From Tetradesmus obliquus (Eukaryota > Chlorophyta > Chlorophyceae > Sphaeropleales > Scenedesmaceae): a stretch of DNA of 64,000 nt. The DNA lies in NCBI GenBank assembly GCA_030272155.1, contig CP126192.1:6916501-6980500 (forward strand). Reading direction: 5' to 3'. The position numbers and the translations under genes are program-made. Positions 12,101-25,200 of this stretch are shown in pieces. The notes below the pieces were generated by a model. It worked only from the letters and a program-made list of their open reading frames with translations. It did no database searches and was not told the DNA's origin. The stretch's first letter is position 1. Each line of letters starts with the position of its first letter.

Positions 12101-13744
12101 CCTGAAATGTGACTGTTGCTGCTGCTGCTGCTGCTGCTCACCAGTGTGCGTCGTACTTCTGGCTCTTGTGGTAGCGCAGCACAAGAGCCAACAGCAGGAA
12201 CTGCATGTGCCAAACGCTTGCAACGTAACTGCTGTTGCTGCTGCTGCTCACCAGTGTGCTTCGTACTTCTGGCTCTTGCAGTAGCGCAGCACCAGAGCCA
12301 ACAGCAGGAACTGCAGGAGCTTTACGTGCCAAAAGCTTGCAAGCCGCCGCCGCTGCCACTGCTGCTGCTGCTGCTCACCAGTGTGCGTCGTACTTCTGGC
12401 TCTTGTGGTAGCGCAGCACCTGCAGCCCCTCGCCGTTGCCCACCGGCAGCAGCGTCCACGCCGCAATGCGCTGCTCAATGGCTGCAGACAGGCACACAAG
12501 CCAGTAACAGCAGTCAGCAAAAAATCACAGCAGCCAAACACGGCAGCATCCTGCCGTAGCCAACAGGCAGCAGCGTCCACGCTGCAATGCGCTGCTCAAT
12601 GGCTGCAGACAGGAACAGAAGATAAAAACAGCAGTCAGCAAGAGATCACAGCAGCCAAACACGGCAGCCCCGCGCCGTTGCCCACCGGCAGCAGCGTCCA
12701 CGCTGCGATGCGCTGCTCAATGGCTGCAGCGCAAACGAGACGAGACAAGAACAAAAGTGCGCAAGCAGCGGAAGCAATCAGACGGGTAGTCTAGTTGGGG
12801 TCTAGTGTGGTTCTTGCAGATGCTGCAATTTCAACCACCATGGCAGCTGCAGGAGCTGATGATTTGCCATACAGGCGCTGTGATCGGAACTGCGCATGGT
12901 TCGATGACAGGGCACACGCGGCAAAGCGCACGCAAGTGAGTTAGTGAGTGACTACCCAGGCAGCTCTGCAGCTCCTGGGTAAGTTAAGGCTTAGAGGGTG
13001 TGTGTGGCCAGGACGGCACCCCTGGGCTCCACACCCTCTACCTGAGCGCACGCATACTCACACCCTCTGCTGCGCATCCCTCTGCTGCGCACCCCGTACA
13101 ACCCGGACCTGCACCGCTCCTAGAGCCAGCCGCGGCTGGTGTGCATGTGCAGACGCCAGCAAATGCCGTCCTTAACCACATACAGGTTTTTCTCAGACGC
13201 TGATGCTCGCCCTTGACACCATCGTCCTGGCCTCTTTCCACTATCATGCCACTGCTGGTGCATATGTGCTGATGCCACAACATGCGAACCATTCTATCCA
13301 CTATCCACTGAACCAGCCAACTTCATGGTTGCGCTCACCCTTTACAACATCGTCCTGACCCCGCTCCAGAAACACGCCGCTGCTGGTGCGTATGTCGCTG
13401 ATGTCGCTGCCGCCGCTCTCCGTATTGACTACGCCGCTGCGTTGCAGCTGCGGGTCTGACAAAGCGATGATGTGGTCGCACTCCTCTGCAGCAGCAGCAG
13501 CGGCGGCGGCGGCGGCAGCAGCAGTGAGTGAGGTAACATAGGGCGTTGATCAGCAATTCCTGCAGGTGTAAATAGATACGGCAAGTACACTCTGCAGAGA
13601 TATTGCAGCTGCTGTACATGCAGGGTTCACAGCACACAAGGCATCCAGACAGAAGAGGTTTACAGAGTGGAAACATCAAAGCACAGCTCATGCAGTCGTG
13701 TGACACAATGCATAGCTTCCTGCTGCTGCTATGCCTTGACCGCA

Positions 13745-13782
<38 letters not shown>

Positions 13783-13951
13783 ACGATACACTGCAGCCCA
13801 CCGGGTGACAGGAAGCCCCTGAACAGGAAGATGCGGGCCTCCCCATCAAGCACCTGCACTCACACAACAGCACAGCAAGGATTGTCTTGCTGCTTAGCCA
13901 AGTCTTTTGTTCAGCAGCACGCCTGATAGTGCCGTTATGCTTCTGCCCCTG

Positions 13952-13993
<42 letters not shown>

Positions 13994-14558
13994 GTGGAGA
14001 TCATAGTGTTGCAGAGCCAGAGAGGAAGAAGCTGTGCATTGCAGCAAACACCTGCTGCACTGCTCCCATTCTGGGCAACACCATGGCAGTGCATTGAACA
14101 GGTTGAAGCCCCACACAAGCTAGCAAGGTTGATGTCTGGCAGTTGCTGCTGCCCAAAGCGGCTGCAGCAGCACACCTGCATGCGCTCTGTGCGGTGGCTC
14201 AGCACATCCGGTTGCACTGGTACTGCTGCTCCAGCTGAGGGCGGTTCAACTGATGGGTTTGAATCCAGATCACCGCCAGCCCAGTCTGCAATCCACGGTA
14301 GGTTGAGCACTGAAGAAACACATCAGCAGGTGCTGTGCAGACGCTGTACATATCAGGTTGCTCTGTGGCAGGCTGTTCTGCAGCACTTGCAGCAGCAGCA
14401 GGGATAGACGCTAAGCAGAGGACAGTACTGCAGGGCACGCATCGCACACCTGGTGGCGCAGCATCTTCATCGTACGCAGTGTTTGCATTTTTGGCAGCTG
14501 CCAGCAAACACAAGGCAGCCAATGAGAGCAACCTCAGTGTCGTGTCCCGTTTCGACAT
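9177..14558 (-). CDS. Prolyl 4-hydroxylase with C-terminal ShK domain
   Basis: A 2-oxoglutarate/Fe(II) dioxygenase that hydroxylates proline in secretory-pathway proteins. Eight exons: 14558-14450, 14285-14176, 13853-13802, 13485-13339, 12481-12379, 11591-11495, 10894-10724, 9497-9177. All phases agree, giving 369 residues and a TGA stop. The start at 14558 is followed by a hydrophobic leader (LLSLAALCLLAAA). The iron triad is the His-x-Asp of YDAHWDYF and the His of KKSLHAACPV; the Lys shortly after it would bind 2-oxoglutarate. The last exon carries a six-Cys ShK module (CEDDNDFC to CGMCHLL) and an acidic/Gln tail. The architecture is usual in plants and algae. Introns contain about 15 exon echoes. 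Confidence 0.92.
9590..9795 (-). repeat. Two echoes of the hydroxylase terminal exon start
   Basis: Copies of GVKYSMAKWIHV at about 9595-9645 and 9735-9790 lie in the intron upstream of the last exon. One has two consecutive TAG codons in place of Lys-Tyr; the other has a one-base insertion. They are decayed copies, unlike several clean echoes elsewhere. Confidence 0.8.
10000..11185 (-). repeat. Echo array around hydroxylase exon 10894-10724
   Basis: Three 3' copies (GDAVLFHSIAPHGALEKKSLH, ending before CACC on the + strand) lie at about 10000-10111, 10239-10352 and 10488-10598. Spacing is 236-249 bp, close to twice the 120-bp spacing seen elsewhere. Two 5' copies (FPNIPAPGGENVGFSECARK) lie at about 10985-11050 and 11115-11185. 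Only 10724-10894 contains both halves. Confidence 0.9.
11776..12330 (-). repeat. Five echoes of the hydroxylase LRYHKSQKYDAHW exon end, each with a hairpin
   Basis: The 3' end of exon 12481-12379 is repeated with its CACTG|GTGAGC donor. Boundaries are near 11779, 11903, 12022, 12138 and 12247 against 12375 for the true one (spacing 109-128 bp). In the first two, an 11-bp inverted repeat (GGCTCTTGTGG / CCACAAGAGCC, 7-base loop) follows the echo, at 11802-11830 and 11927-11955. The others keep imperfect versions. The true exon lacks the right arm. Confidence 0.88.
12550..12735 (-). repeat. Two 5' echoes of hydroxylase exon 12481-12379
   Basis: The segment IEQRIAAWTLLPVGNG with its CTGCAG acceptor recurs at about 12553-12612 and 12665-12732. 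Separation is 112-120 bp. Confidence 0.85.
13206..13270 (-). repeat. Echo of the hydroxylase TSSGVFLERGQDD exon end
   Basis: A single diverged copy (TSSGMIVERGQDDGVKGE) lies in the intron after exon 13485-13339. The junction reads GGCGAGC where the exon has GGGTGAGC, so the donor GT is gone. Confidence 0.8.
13748..13990 (+). repeat. Two (CTG)11 tracts in the hydroxylase intron
   Basis: Pure CTG runs at 13748-13780 and 13958-13990 flank exon 13853-13802. Further pure runs of 11-13 triplets occur at 41596-41634 (MLH1, CAG), 44548-44580 (RING gene, CTG read as Ala) and 47341-47373 (repeat-module gene, CAG). Confidence 0.95.
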
Positions 14559-15702
14559 TCTGTTTGTTTTGCTATCGAGCTGAGTCAATGGAGGGTACAC
14601 TGTTTGGTTGATATCACACTATTCATACATAAGAAACGAGCTGGCAAGCTATCGCAAGCAAGGCACGCGTAAATAGGTGAGGGATTGTTCACGTCAACAT
14701 AACAGATGACGAACAGCAACACTTGCATGCAAACCTGTTGTTACCAGGAAAACAAGCTAGGCTACGCCGAGCGCGCCTGCCATCATCAATTGCCTAGTAA
14801 AAAGTAGCTGTTGATGGCTGGTTCGTCGATTTTAAAGCTCCTGTAACGAATGGCATCTGTGGCAGTTTAGTCCTATCCACCTGCCAAACCCCTGCGAGAG
14901 CAGGCGTGCCAACGATCCACCGTCGGACAGCAAAATCAGAGCAGCAACACCACTCAAACAATTATATGTTGACGTGCATCTTGATTGCGCCGCGTCCCAC
15001 GTCGAGCCCGGCTTGCGTGTGTGACAACAGCTGACCCTCTGCCCTGGCAGTCCGCATACAGCTGCCCACGACCACCCCAAGCCCCACGCTTACTAAGAAC
15101 TTACTTGATATTATTAGCTTCTCGACTAAGAAAGCATTCGGTGTCCATGCTCGAGGCACGATCACCTGGCACCTGATCATGATCATGAACTGCTGTAAAG
15201 CAGAAAATCTCCTTCGTGTCTGCACTGTTCACAGCCGCGCGACGTGCGATAAATATGTTATCAACCCAGGGGGTGTGAACGAAGCCATCTCTAGAACGAA
15301 TGGCGCACTGTACGAGCGGGGAAAGACGAAAAGTGTGAAGAGAAGATCAATAGACGCGCATGGTGCCTATAGGCCTCGCCATAAATGGCAGGCCAACCAA
15401 TTCAGAAAGCAGCCATGCAGCCTGCATGATGCAGGATCATAGCGGATCAGTCACGTTGCTGCGGAGCGGTTGGCTGTAGCTTCTGCTACTGCTGCTCTGG
15501 CCCAGCTGACTACACCTGTCATCAACGCGAGCCCTGGTCAACAAACTCAGACAACGGCATGAAAAGCAATAATAACAGCGTAAAGGTAAGCCGTAAAACA
15601 CACTGCTGCAGCCAGCAGCTGCCCAGCACGGCAAATGTTGTGTGAGATGCCCACAGGTGAGCTGGATCACAGCCCCTCACTCTTCAACATCTCACTTTCC
15701 AA
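14559..15702. promoter_or_regulatory. Intergenic region upstream of the hydroxylase
   Basis: This 1.1-kb stretch separates the hydroxylase start from the stop of the PHD-GNAT gene, both on the minus strand. It should hold the hydroxylase promoter and the PHD-GNAT 3' UTR. I see no conserved motif I would name and no coding region. Confidence 0.4.
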
Positions 15703-18700
15703 TCAGTCAGACTCGCCGCCAGCAAAGGCAAACAGCGCAGCTGTGTCCAGCGCAGCATGCATGTCTTCCCCATCCCCACCAACACCCGCTGCTGCCACCG
15801 CAGCATCCTCATCTACCGCTGCTGCTGCCGCTGCTTCCACAGCTGCCGCTGCAGCTGCCTTTTCCTGCAAGCGCTGCTTGCCCTGCTTCATCAAGCTCCC
15901 TCCGCTGAGTGCACTCTGCCCTGCTGCACCCCTTGCTGCTGCCGCCGCTGCTGCTGCCGCCGCCTTTGCTGCTGGCAGCAAGCCATCTTTGACCATGTCT
16001 GCTGTCAGGTGCTCAAACAGCTCCCCGAGCTGTGTGCCCAGGCCCAATGACAAACCGGACCCTCCATCAGAACACAGACTCACCTCCCGCTGCTGCTGCT
16101 GCTGCTGCTGCTTGTGCTGCTGCTTGCAGCTGCCGTCCTTGCCTGCTTCCTGCAAGCCTGCCCCTGCGTCAACACCAGTTCCTGCAAGCGCCACGCCTGC
16201 TGCTGCATCTTCCTGGCTGCTGCCGCTGCCATCACCGCTGCTGCTGCCACCCCGCATGCTGCTGCTGCTGCCTCCTGGGCTACCGCTGCCAGGTGCACTG
16301 CTGCTGCCGCCGCTGCTGCTGTTGAGCTCAGATAAGCCACCCATCAGCGCCACATCGCCAAAGCACTCCAGCACAGCACTTGATGCACGCAGCCGTGACC
16401 TGCTGCTGCTGTGGTGCCGCCTGTGCCTCTTTCCAGACAGTGACTTGTTGCTCTGTGAGGCTCCAGCAGCGGCAGCAGCAGCAGCAGCTGGTGATGTAGG
16501 CAGCATGCCAGGATCGTCCGTGGGGCTGTAATCTACTTGAGACATTACTACCTCTGCCACTGCCGCAGCAGCAGGCACTGCGTTTTCTTTTCCGTCCTCG
16601 TCTGCCGCTGCTGCTGCATCATCTGCTGCAAGAGCTGCTGCTGGCTGCGATGGCTGTGAGCTGCCTGCTGCCTCTGCCTGTGAGGGGTGGAAAGACGCCT
16701 CCTCTGACTCAGCATCTGCTGGCACACCCGCTGTTTCTGCTGCAGCCGCAGCTGCTTCTACTAGTGGCCGCGGTGCTTCAACTGCATGCTGCTCCTGCTG
16801 AGCGCAAGGGCTGCCAGCGGCACGTAACAACTGCTGCTGCTGCCGCTGCAGCGGGCCCTGCACTGCAGGGGGTGAGTTGAGCAGGCAGCCCACCACATCA
16901 GGAAGCAGCCCTGACAGGAATGAGTCAGACAGCCTGCTGCTGCTGCGGCGTGCTGCTGCTGCAAGTGCTGGGGAAGCAGCAGCAGCTGGACTGCTGCTGG
17001 CCATCACAGGTGCTGCTGCTGCTGCTGGCTTGCTGCAGCGTGCCTCCTCTGCGTTGTCTGCATCTGCCTGTGCTGCTGCTGGGTCTGTTGGTGAAGCTGC
17101 TGGTGCTGTGGTAGGCGCTGCTGTGAAGGTTGATGTGTGGGGTGTGCATTGGAGGCTGCTGCCAGGTGCTGCTGCGGACTGCAGCTGACGTGGCACTCCA
17201 TCCTGGTCGCTGACACCGCTGCGCGGCGGCAGCGCTGCTGCTGCTGCTGCTGTAGCAGGCAGCTGGCTGGCTGCCTCAGCCAGCGTGCTCAGTGCTGGCT
17301 GCTCAACAGGGCTGCACTGCTTGGCTGCTGCAGCTGGCTTCGCTGCTACTGCTGCGACTGCATCCGCTGCAGCCAGCGTGTGCGTAGCTGTAACTGCAGC
17401 ACCAGGGCCCACCGGCAGTGCCGTTTGTGGGCTGTGCTGCTGCTGCTGCGCCTGCATGTCTTGCTCAGGCTGCCACTCCTCAGTGTATGCAACAAACTCC
17501 TCACAGTCCTCTGCAGGGCCAGTCTCAGCATCAAACCCCTGCTCAATCGCTGCTGCTGCTGCTGCTGCTGCTGGCAGGGCTGCTGCTGGTCCTACTCCAG
17601 CAGCAGCAGGCAGGTGATTGCCAGCTGCTGCTGCCTGTGCTGCTGCCAGCTGCTGCTGCAGCTGCCTCACTAGCTCATCTCGCTCCCGCAGCTGCTGCCT
17701 CAGCAAGCTCACTGCACCACAATCCACTGCTGCTGCTGCTGCTGCCGCTGCTGGTGGTGCAAGGTCTACAGGCATCACTGCAGCACTTGCAGCAGCAGGT
17801 GCCAGCAGAGGCTGCTGCAATGCAATCACCTCTGCTGGTGCTGCTGCCTTGCTGGCCAGCTGCTGCAGCGACCATGCGCTGTGTCTGCTGCCTGCCCCAA
17901 ACAGCAGCTTTGCTGGGGACTGCCAGCTGTGCAGTTTCGGGCTTAGTGGGCTGACCTCATCCTGCAGCAGATCCTGCTGCTGCTGCTGCTGGTGATGGTA
18001 CTGCTGCAGCTGCTGCAGGCGTGCCACGCTGCAGCTGCTGTGCCTGATGGTGAGTGCAGCAGCGATGGTGCTGTCAATGTCATCCATGCGTGCCTCTGCT
18101 GCTTCAATTTCAACCCTGCAAGCGCAGCAGGCGGCAAGAGCAGGACCTCAGCTACAGTACGGCACGCGTACCTCTACAAAACCCAACATAACAGATGCAA
18201 GAGGAATGATCTGATTATGCTGCCACAGGTCAAGCACTGCTCATTTTGGCAGCGCAGAGCTGCTCATATTCAGCTGTGGGTGCTGCTTATGCTGCATGTT
18301 TTAGTGCTGCTATGTGGGCTACTCACAGGGGTGTGCCTTGCAGTTGCTGCTGCTGGCTTGCAAGCTCCTGCAGCGCCTCGCTGTAGAACTTCTTGACAGC
18401 GACTGCACGCGGCAGCAGCAGCAGCAGCAGTGTAACATATCCGTGGCAGCAGCAACAGCAGGAGCAAGGGCACCACAAAGCAACAAGAAGATGCAACAGC
18501 AGCAACATCTCATCACAGCCGCAGTAATGATGCTTCAACACCCTAGCCTGGCCTGCCAGCCCCACCGTCATTGTTGCGTCGTGACCATAGCTCACCTGCC
18601 AGCCCCACTCCCAGTGTTGCATCCCGCAGCTTGCGGCGCAGCGCCCTGCCCTTGTTCCAGCAAGAATACAACACCACCATTACGCACAGAAGAAACAGCC

Positions 18701-21700
18701 TGCACTCTGCGCTTACATGCCAGCCCCACTCCCAGTGTGGCATCCTGCAGCTTGCACCGCAGCGCCCTGCCTGCCTTCACTACATGCAACAGCAGCAACA
18801 CCTCATCACAGCCACAACAGCCATCATGCTGTGAGCGCTGGCCTCACCTGCCAGGCCCAACCCCAAATGGCGTCCGGCGGCTTGCGCCGCAGCACCCTGC
18901 CCATAGTCCAGCAAGGATACCAGCAAAGAAAAAAAAACGGCCTGCACTCTGCTCTCACCTGCCAGCTCCACTCCCAGTGTTGCATCCCGCAGCTTGCGCC
19001 GCAGCGCCCTGCAATAATCCAGCAAGGATTCAAAACTTGGGCACAGTACATAACACGCACTCTGCTCTCACCTGCCAGCCCCACTCTCAGTGTGGCGTCC
19101 CGCAGCTTGCGCCGAAGCGCCCTGCCCTTGATCCAGCAAGAATACAACGCCAATACGCACAAAAGAAACAACCTGCACTCTGCTCTCACCTGCCAGCCCC
19201 AGTGCTGCGTCCCGCAGCTTGCGCCGCAGCGCCCTGCCTGCCTTCACTACAAGCAACAGCAGCAACACCTCATCACAGCCACAACAGTCCTTAAGCTTTG
19301 AGCCCTGGCCTCACCTGCCAGACCCACTCCTAAATGGTCCTGCCCATAATCCAGCTATCCATGGGCCTGCCCATAATCCGCATGGGCAGCGCTGCGGATA
19401 ATCAAGCTATCCAGCCGCAGCGCTTTGCCCTTCATCCAGCAAGATTACAACAACGCCACTACGCACAAAAGAAACGACCTGCACTCTGCTCTCACCTGCC
19501 AGCCCTACTCCCAGTGTGGCGTCCCGCAGCTTGCGCCGCAGCGCCCTGCTGATAATCCAGCAAGGATACATCACTGGGCACAAAGTTATGTACACAACAT
19601 GCACTTTGCTCTCACCTGCCAGGCCCACTCCCAGTGTTGCATCTCGCAGCTTGCGCCTCAGCGCCCTGCCAGCCTTCACTGCCCGCCGCCGCGCATCCAC
19701 AACCACAGGCCGACCAGCAGCACCGTCCCCTGCTGCTGTTGCGTGCCTGCTGCCAAGCGCTGCTGCTGCTGCTGCTGAGTGTCCAGCGTGCTGGCGTTTG
19801 GCGTGGGGGCCTGCAGCAGCAGCGGCGGCTGGCAGCGGCGGCCGCTTGCTGCCTGCTGCGGCTGCAGCAGCACCAGCTGCCGGCGCTGCACCTGCATGCA
19901 GAGGAAACAACCAGCAGATCAGTTACCAGGCATCAAATCAGCAGCAAAGTGACAGCCGCGGCCAGCCATGCGCTGATACTTGGCGCCTGCTGCCCACCAG
20001 CCAACCCTTCAGCCAACCAACCAGCCAACCAGCGCACGTGGTGTGCCGGCGCCTCATCTAGTCCCAGAGAGGTTACATTGATGTGTTCATGCCGCTACAC
20101 CATGACAGACACCTGGTCGTGCAGGAAGCTGCAAGCAACAGCTCTGTCCCAGGTGCTGCTTCACCAGCACCACGTCCCACAAAACAACACGCACCACCAG
20201 CCCACCACCAGCCCACCAGTCAGCCCACCAGCCAGCACCAACTGACCAACCAGCAGCCCACCAGCCAGCCCACCTGGCTTCTCCTCCAGCCCCAGGTGTC
20301 GCTTGGCATGCGGCACACTTCAAGAAAAGACACCCATCACCAGCCCACCAGCCAGCATAACTCATCAACAAACCAACCAGCCAGCCAGCCCACCTGGCTT
20401 CTCCTCCAGCCATAGGTGCCGCTTGACCTGCGGCACACTTCAAGCACCGACACCCATCACCAGCCCACCGGCCAGCATAACTCATCAACAAACCAACCAG
20501 CCAGCCAGCCCACCTGGCTTCTCCTCCAGGCCCAGGTGCCGCTTCACCTGCGCCGCGCCGCGGCACACCGTGCCATCAGGCGCGATAAACTGCTTGTCCC
20601 GCCTGCCGTTGGCCCGCGGTGCCATGAGCCGCACTTTCCAGTCCTCCCCGAGGGTCCCTCCTGCCTTTTCCACTTCCTTGCGCAGGGACTGCAGTGCAGC
20701 ATCAAGCTCTTGCTGCGTTGGCTGGCTGCCCTGCGCTGCAGCAGCAGCAGATGATATACCTGCTGCTGCTGCGCCTGCTGAGTTTGCTGGAGTTGCTGCT
20801 GCGCCAGGCAGGGCCTTGCGCTGCTGCTGCTGCTGCTGCTGCTGCTTCTTGTTGCGCACAAAGTCATCTTCATCTGCAGAGCCCACAATTACGTCTTCAT
20901 CTGAGTCAACCAGGTCATTGTCTGAATCGCTGCTGCTGCTGTCAGAGGCGGCACCTGCAGCAGCACGGGCAGCAGGAGCACTTTCAGCAAGCGTGTCCGC
21001 AGACGGCGCAGTAAAGCAAGGAGCACAGGCTACCTGTGTAACAGTGCTGCACGCTGCGCAAAACAGCAGATATGGGGCTGTGCAAACAGACACCGGCTGT
21101 AGCCACAAGCGTGACTTGCTGCCATAGCAGCTCTGTGCTTAGCCCACAGAAAGCCAGAAGCCACATGTTTGAACCCCTGCTTGAAGCAAAACTGCACTTA
21201 ACTACTGCTGTCTCACCGTCCCAGTCATCATCATTTTTGTCCTTGCCTGCCTTAACAGTCACACCACATCAGTTGGACCCACAGTCTTAGTCAATGGTTC
21301 AGTCACAAGTCATACGTCAAAACCCTGCTTCACCTTCCCAGTCATCGTCATCTTTGCCCTTGCCTGCCTTGCGCTTCTTCTTGGAGGGCCGCCTGCACTT
21401 GCGCCGCTTGCCACCTGCCAGCAGCACAATGGACAGCATAAACAGCAGCGCAGCACGACGCATGCGGCATGAGTGGAAGTGCGCTGCAATGCAGAATGCA
21501 AACTATGTGTGCGCCCAGCAATGCTTGCAGGAACAGGGCTGCCTACCCTTGCGCCGCCTGTCAGCAGCGTGATGGACAGCACGAAAGACAGCACACCAAG
21601 CAAGCAAGCAAGCAGCGAAGCAGGAAGCACACAGCTTGAGTAGAAATGTGCTGCATTGCCGCCTTCACCTCATGCGTGACCTGCAACGGCCTGCAGGAAC

Positions 21701-22193
21701 AGCGCCGCTGCTGCTGCTGCAGCAGGCAGTGTTCTGCCAGTCTGCATACATTTCAGGCACATGCAAAACTGCTCACTGATGTGCAAAAGCTCGTACAAGT
21801 TTCCTGCAAAGAGCACTGCTGTGCACACCAACACAGGCCACTGTCTGACACCAGCCTGTCTCACCATCGCTGTCATCATCAGATGAGTCATCCTCGCTGC
21901 TGCTGCTGTCCACCTGCTGCTTCTGCTGCTGCTCAAACAGCGCCCAGGCTGCCTCTGCTTCTGCCTGCTCCTCAGCCGCCCTCCTCGCATCATCATCACC
22001 AGCACCCGCTGCTGCTGCTGCTGCTGCTGCTGCTCCCTCATCCTCTCCATCAGAAGCCGCACCCCCTGTGGCACTGCTGCCAGCAGCAGCAGCAGCAGAT
22101 CCTGATCGCGCCCGGCGCCGCTTCGAGCCGCTGCCAAACCGCAGCTGCAGCCCCCTGCCCTTCGCTGCTGCTTTGCCATCAGCCCCACTGCCC

Positions 22194-22254
<61 letters not shown>

Positions 22255-25200
22255 CATTTTCCTGATCTGCTTCAGCCTCATCATCTCCATCACTGCCCTC
22301 TGCATCTGCACTGCTGGCACCACCCTTCGCTGCTGCTTGCCGCGTCACCCGCGTCTTGCCGCCCCTACCGCGCCCGCCACCGGCAGCAGCAGCAGCAGCA
22401 GCGCCGCCCGCCCTGCTGCCCCTGCCAGTACCTCCCCTCAGCGCAGCCAGCGGCGGCCACATTCGCTTCTTCAGCAGCTGCACAGTGCCGAAATCTGGGC
22501 TTATGATGTGCGACTCGAGCGCTGCCAGCTCTTGTAAAGTGAGTGGCATGAAGTTGAAGCTGTGCCGCCACATGCCCAGCACCTGCTTGACAGAGGGAAG
22601 CACCAGCCAGGCCACGCGCAGCCGGCGCAGCATGTCCTCAACTCCCTGCAGGACAACAGCAAATCCGATAGATCGGCAGTCAAGTACCGAAACAAAGATT
22701 TGCTTGGCAGATGTCAGCACCATCCAGGCCACGCGCAGTGGGCGCAGCATGTCTTCCACACCTTGCAGCAAATGTAACAAGTCGGTTGACATACACGCCA
22801 CATGCCCAGCACCTGCTTGACAGATGGCAGCACCAGCCATGCCACACGCAGCACCTGCTTGACAGATGGCGTAGCATGTCCTCCACGCCCTGCAAGACAG
22901 CAGCAGATGTGAACAGTCAGTAGACATGTACAGAAAATGAGGCATGGAGGGCAGCACCAGCCATGCCACGCGCAGTCAACGCAGCATGTCTTCCACACCC
23001 TGCAGGGCAGCAGCAGTTGTAGCAAGTCAGTTGAAGCTGTGGCGCCACATGCCTAGCCACCTGCTTGACAGAGGGCAGCACCAGCCAGGCCACGCGCAGC
23101 CGGCGCAGCATGTCTTCTACACCCTGCAGGGCAGCAGCTAATCTGACAGATCAGTATATTATATGCAAACAGGCACCTGCTTGACAGATGGCAGCACCAG
23201 CCAGGCCACGCGCAGCCGGCGCAGCATGTCTTCCACACCCCAGGACAGCAGGAGCATAGCAGTGAGGCACAGCAGCATGAGTAACAGGCCATACATGTAA
23301 GCATGTGGAGATGCCAGGAGACACCATCACAAGGATACTGCAATGCGCATTCATCCAGTCACTCGGCAGCATAGGTGCCTGGCGAAGGCAAACAAGCACA
23401 CGTACATGCCAAACGCGTGTCTGTCATTGCCCTCAGCAAAACAAATCTGCTGCTGCTGCAAGCAGGGCTGCTTCTCCAATGTCCTCACCTTCAGCAGCCG
23501 CCTGCAGTTGCCTGCGCGCCGCGCGTCCTTGCGCGTGGCCACGTACGGCATCTCAGCCAGGCTCGTGCCAAACAGCCTGCAGGAAACACCAGACAACCGC
23601 AGCAGCATCAAACACAGCACGCAGTACATGGGTGATTTGGCCAGCAGTGCAAACGAGAAGCAGATCGACAGCAAAGTTGCGCACACAGTTGGCCTGCCTG
23701 CTGCTAGCCTGCTGCGTGCGGGTCAGCATGCTCATGCAGCTGCATGTGTGCTTGTCTGCCCTGTCTGGTGGCTGGCTCAGCAACACACAGCTCCTGCTCC
23801 TGCCCATCCTGTGGCAGTAAAGCGTGCCGCGTCTCACCTGAGCGTAGCTACACTGACCACCAGCGGGCCCCTCCGCAGCGCCACCACACGGAATCCGGCT
23901 GCGGCACGCAGGCCACAATGGCAGCATGAACACGCACAACAGGGGCGGCAGCAGAAGCATGTCAGTTGTGGCGCTGTCTGGGTACTGATGAGGTACACAA
24001 TGTGCACATCCAGTGTGTAATAACCCACAAGCCGTTGAACCACAGTGCTGCTTGGCTTTGCATGAACCACCCGGATTAACATGACGAACAAGTGTTGTAG
24101 ACGCAACTCGCTGAAAAGGTGCATCTCTGCAGGCATGGGCAGTGCTAAATATAGGGAATGCTGCTGTTCATTGTTGACTAACATCATCACCTATCTGCGT
24201 CAGCTGAACAACGACAGCACCAAACGTGCAGCACAGCAGCACTAGCAAACAGACTCACAGAAGTCGAACTGCTCATCCTGCTCAGCGTCGCTGTCATCGC
24301 TGTCATCTGATGACGAAGATGATGCATCAGGCCCTGGGTTGGGGCTCTCATAGGCCCTGCAGCACATGGCAATGTAGTCCTGGCCATTGGGCATCATCAT
24401 GGTGCCTGCAGCAGCAGCACAGTATCAGCAGCAGCAGCAGCAGAGGCAGCATGTTCACAGCAGTTTCCCACCAGATGCACTTCAAAGCAGTGCCATGTGC
24501 ATTGCAGCATGCTGCGCCAGTCACGATGGTGTGTCCTGCAAACACGAAACGCTGCTCCCATGCTGCTGCGACGGTTTCCTGCAAGCAGCAGCGCTGCTGC
24601 GTCCCTAATGCTGCACTGCTACCCCTGTGCCCTCACCAAATGAGTCCTTGAAGATCTTGATTGCTGCCTCAACAACAGTGCGGGCACCTGCAGCAGCAAC
24701 CAAAACACAAAACACAGCAGCACATCATGCCAACATGCGCAACTACCACTGCTGCACTGTTCGTCACAGGCGACGCAAGTGCACACGTGCAGCAGCTGCA
24801 GCATGCTGACTCACCCCTGTTGGCTGGGTCGTGCCGCACCACCTGCAGGCTGTACTCCCTGACACAACATGTGCCAATAGCTGCAGTTGGTCAAGAAGAG
24901 ACACTAACACACGTTGCGCAGAAAACTGCTGACTCACCCCTGTTGGCTGGGTCAGGCGCACCACCTCCAGGCTGTACTCCCATGCCCCCACCCAACGCTG
25001 CTGCTTTCCACCCAGCACTGCTGCTTTCCAGCAAACATGTGTAAAAAAGCAGGTGACATGCTGACTCACCCCTGTTGGCTGGGTTGTGCTGCACCACCTC
25101 CAGGCTGTACTCCCATGTCCCTACCCAACGCTGCTGCTCTACAGCAAACATGTGCAGGGAATCAGGTGATACGGCGACTCACCCCTGTTAGCTGGGTCGT

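Noticed and set aside
15635..16531. Long plus-strand open frame of about 300 codons
   Set aside because: It is the antisense of the Ala/Gln/Ser-rich last exon of the PHD-GNAT gene. CAG/CTG triplet DNA stays open in most frames of both strands, and this frame has no domain or splice logic. Similar antisense frames at 18314-19294, 21646-22506 and 61573-62253 were dropped for the same reason.
18585..23245. Regularly spaced repeats resembling a CRISPR-like array
   Set aside because: The repeats are diverged copies of neighbouring exon ends, the spacers are similar to each other, and the genome is eukaryotic.
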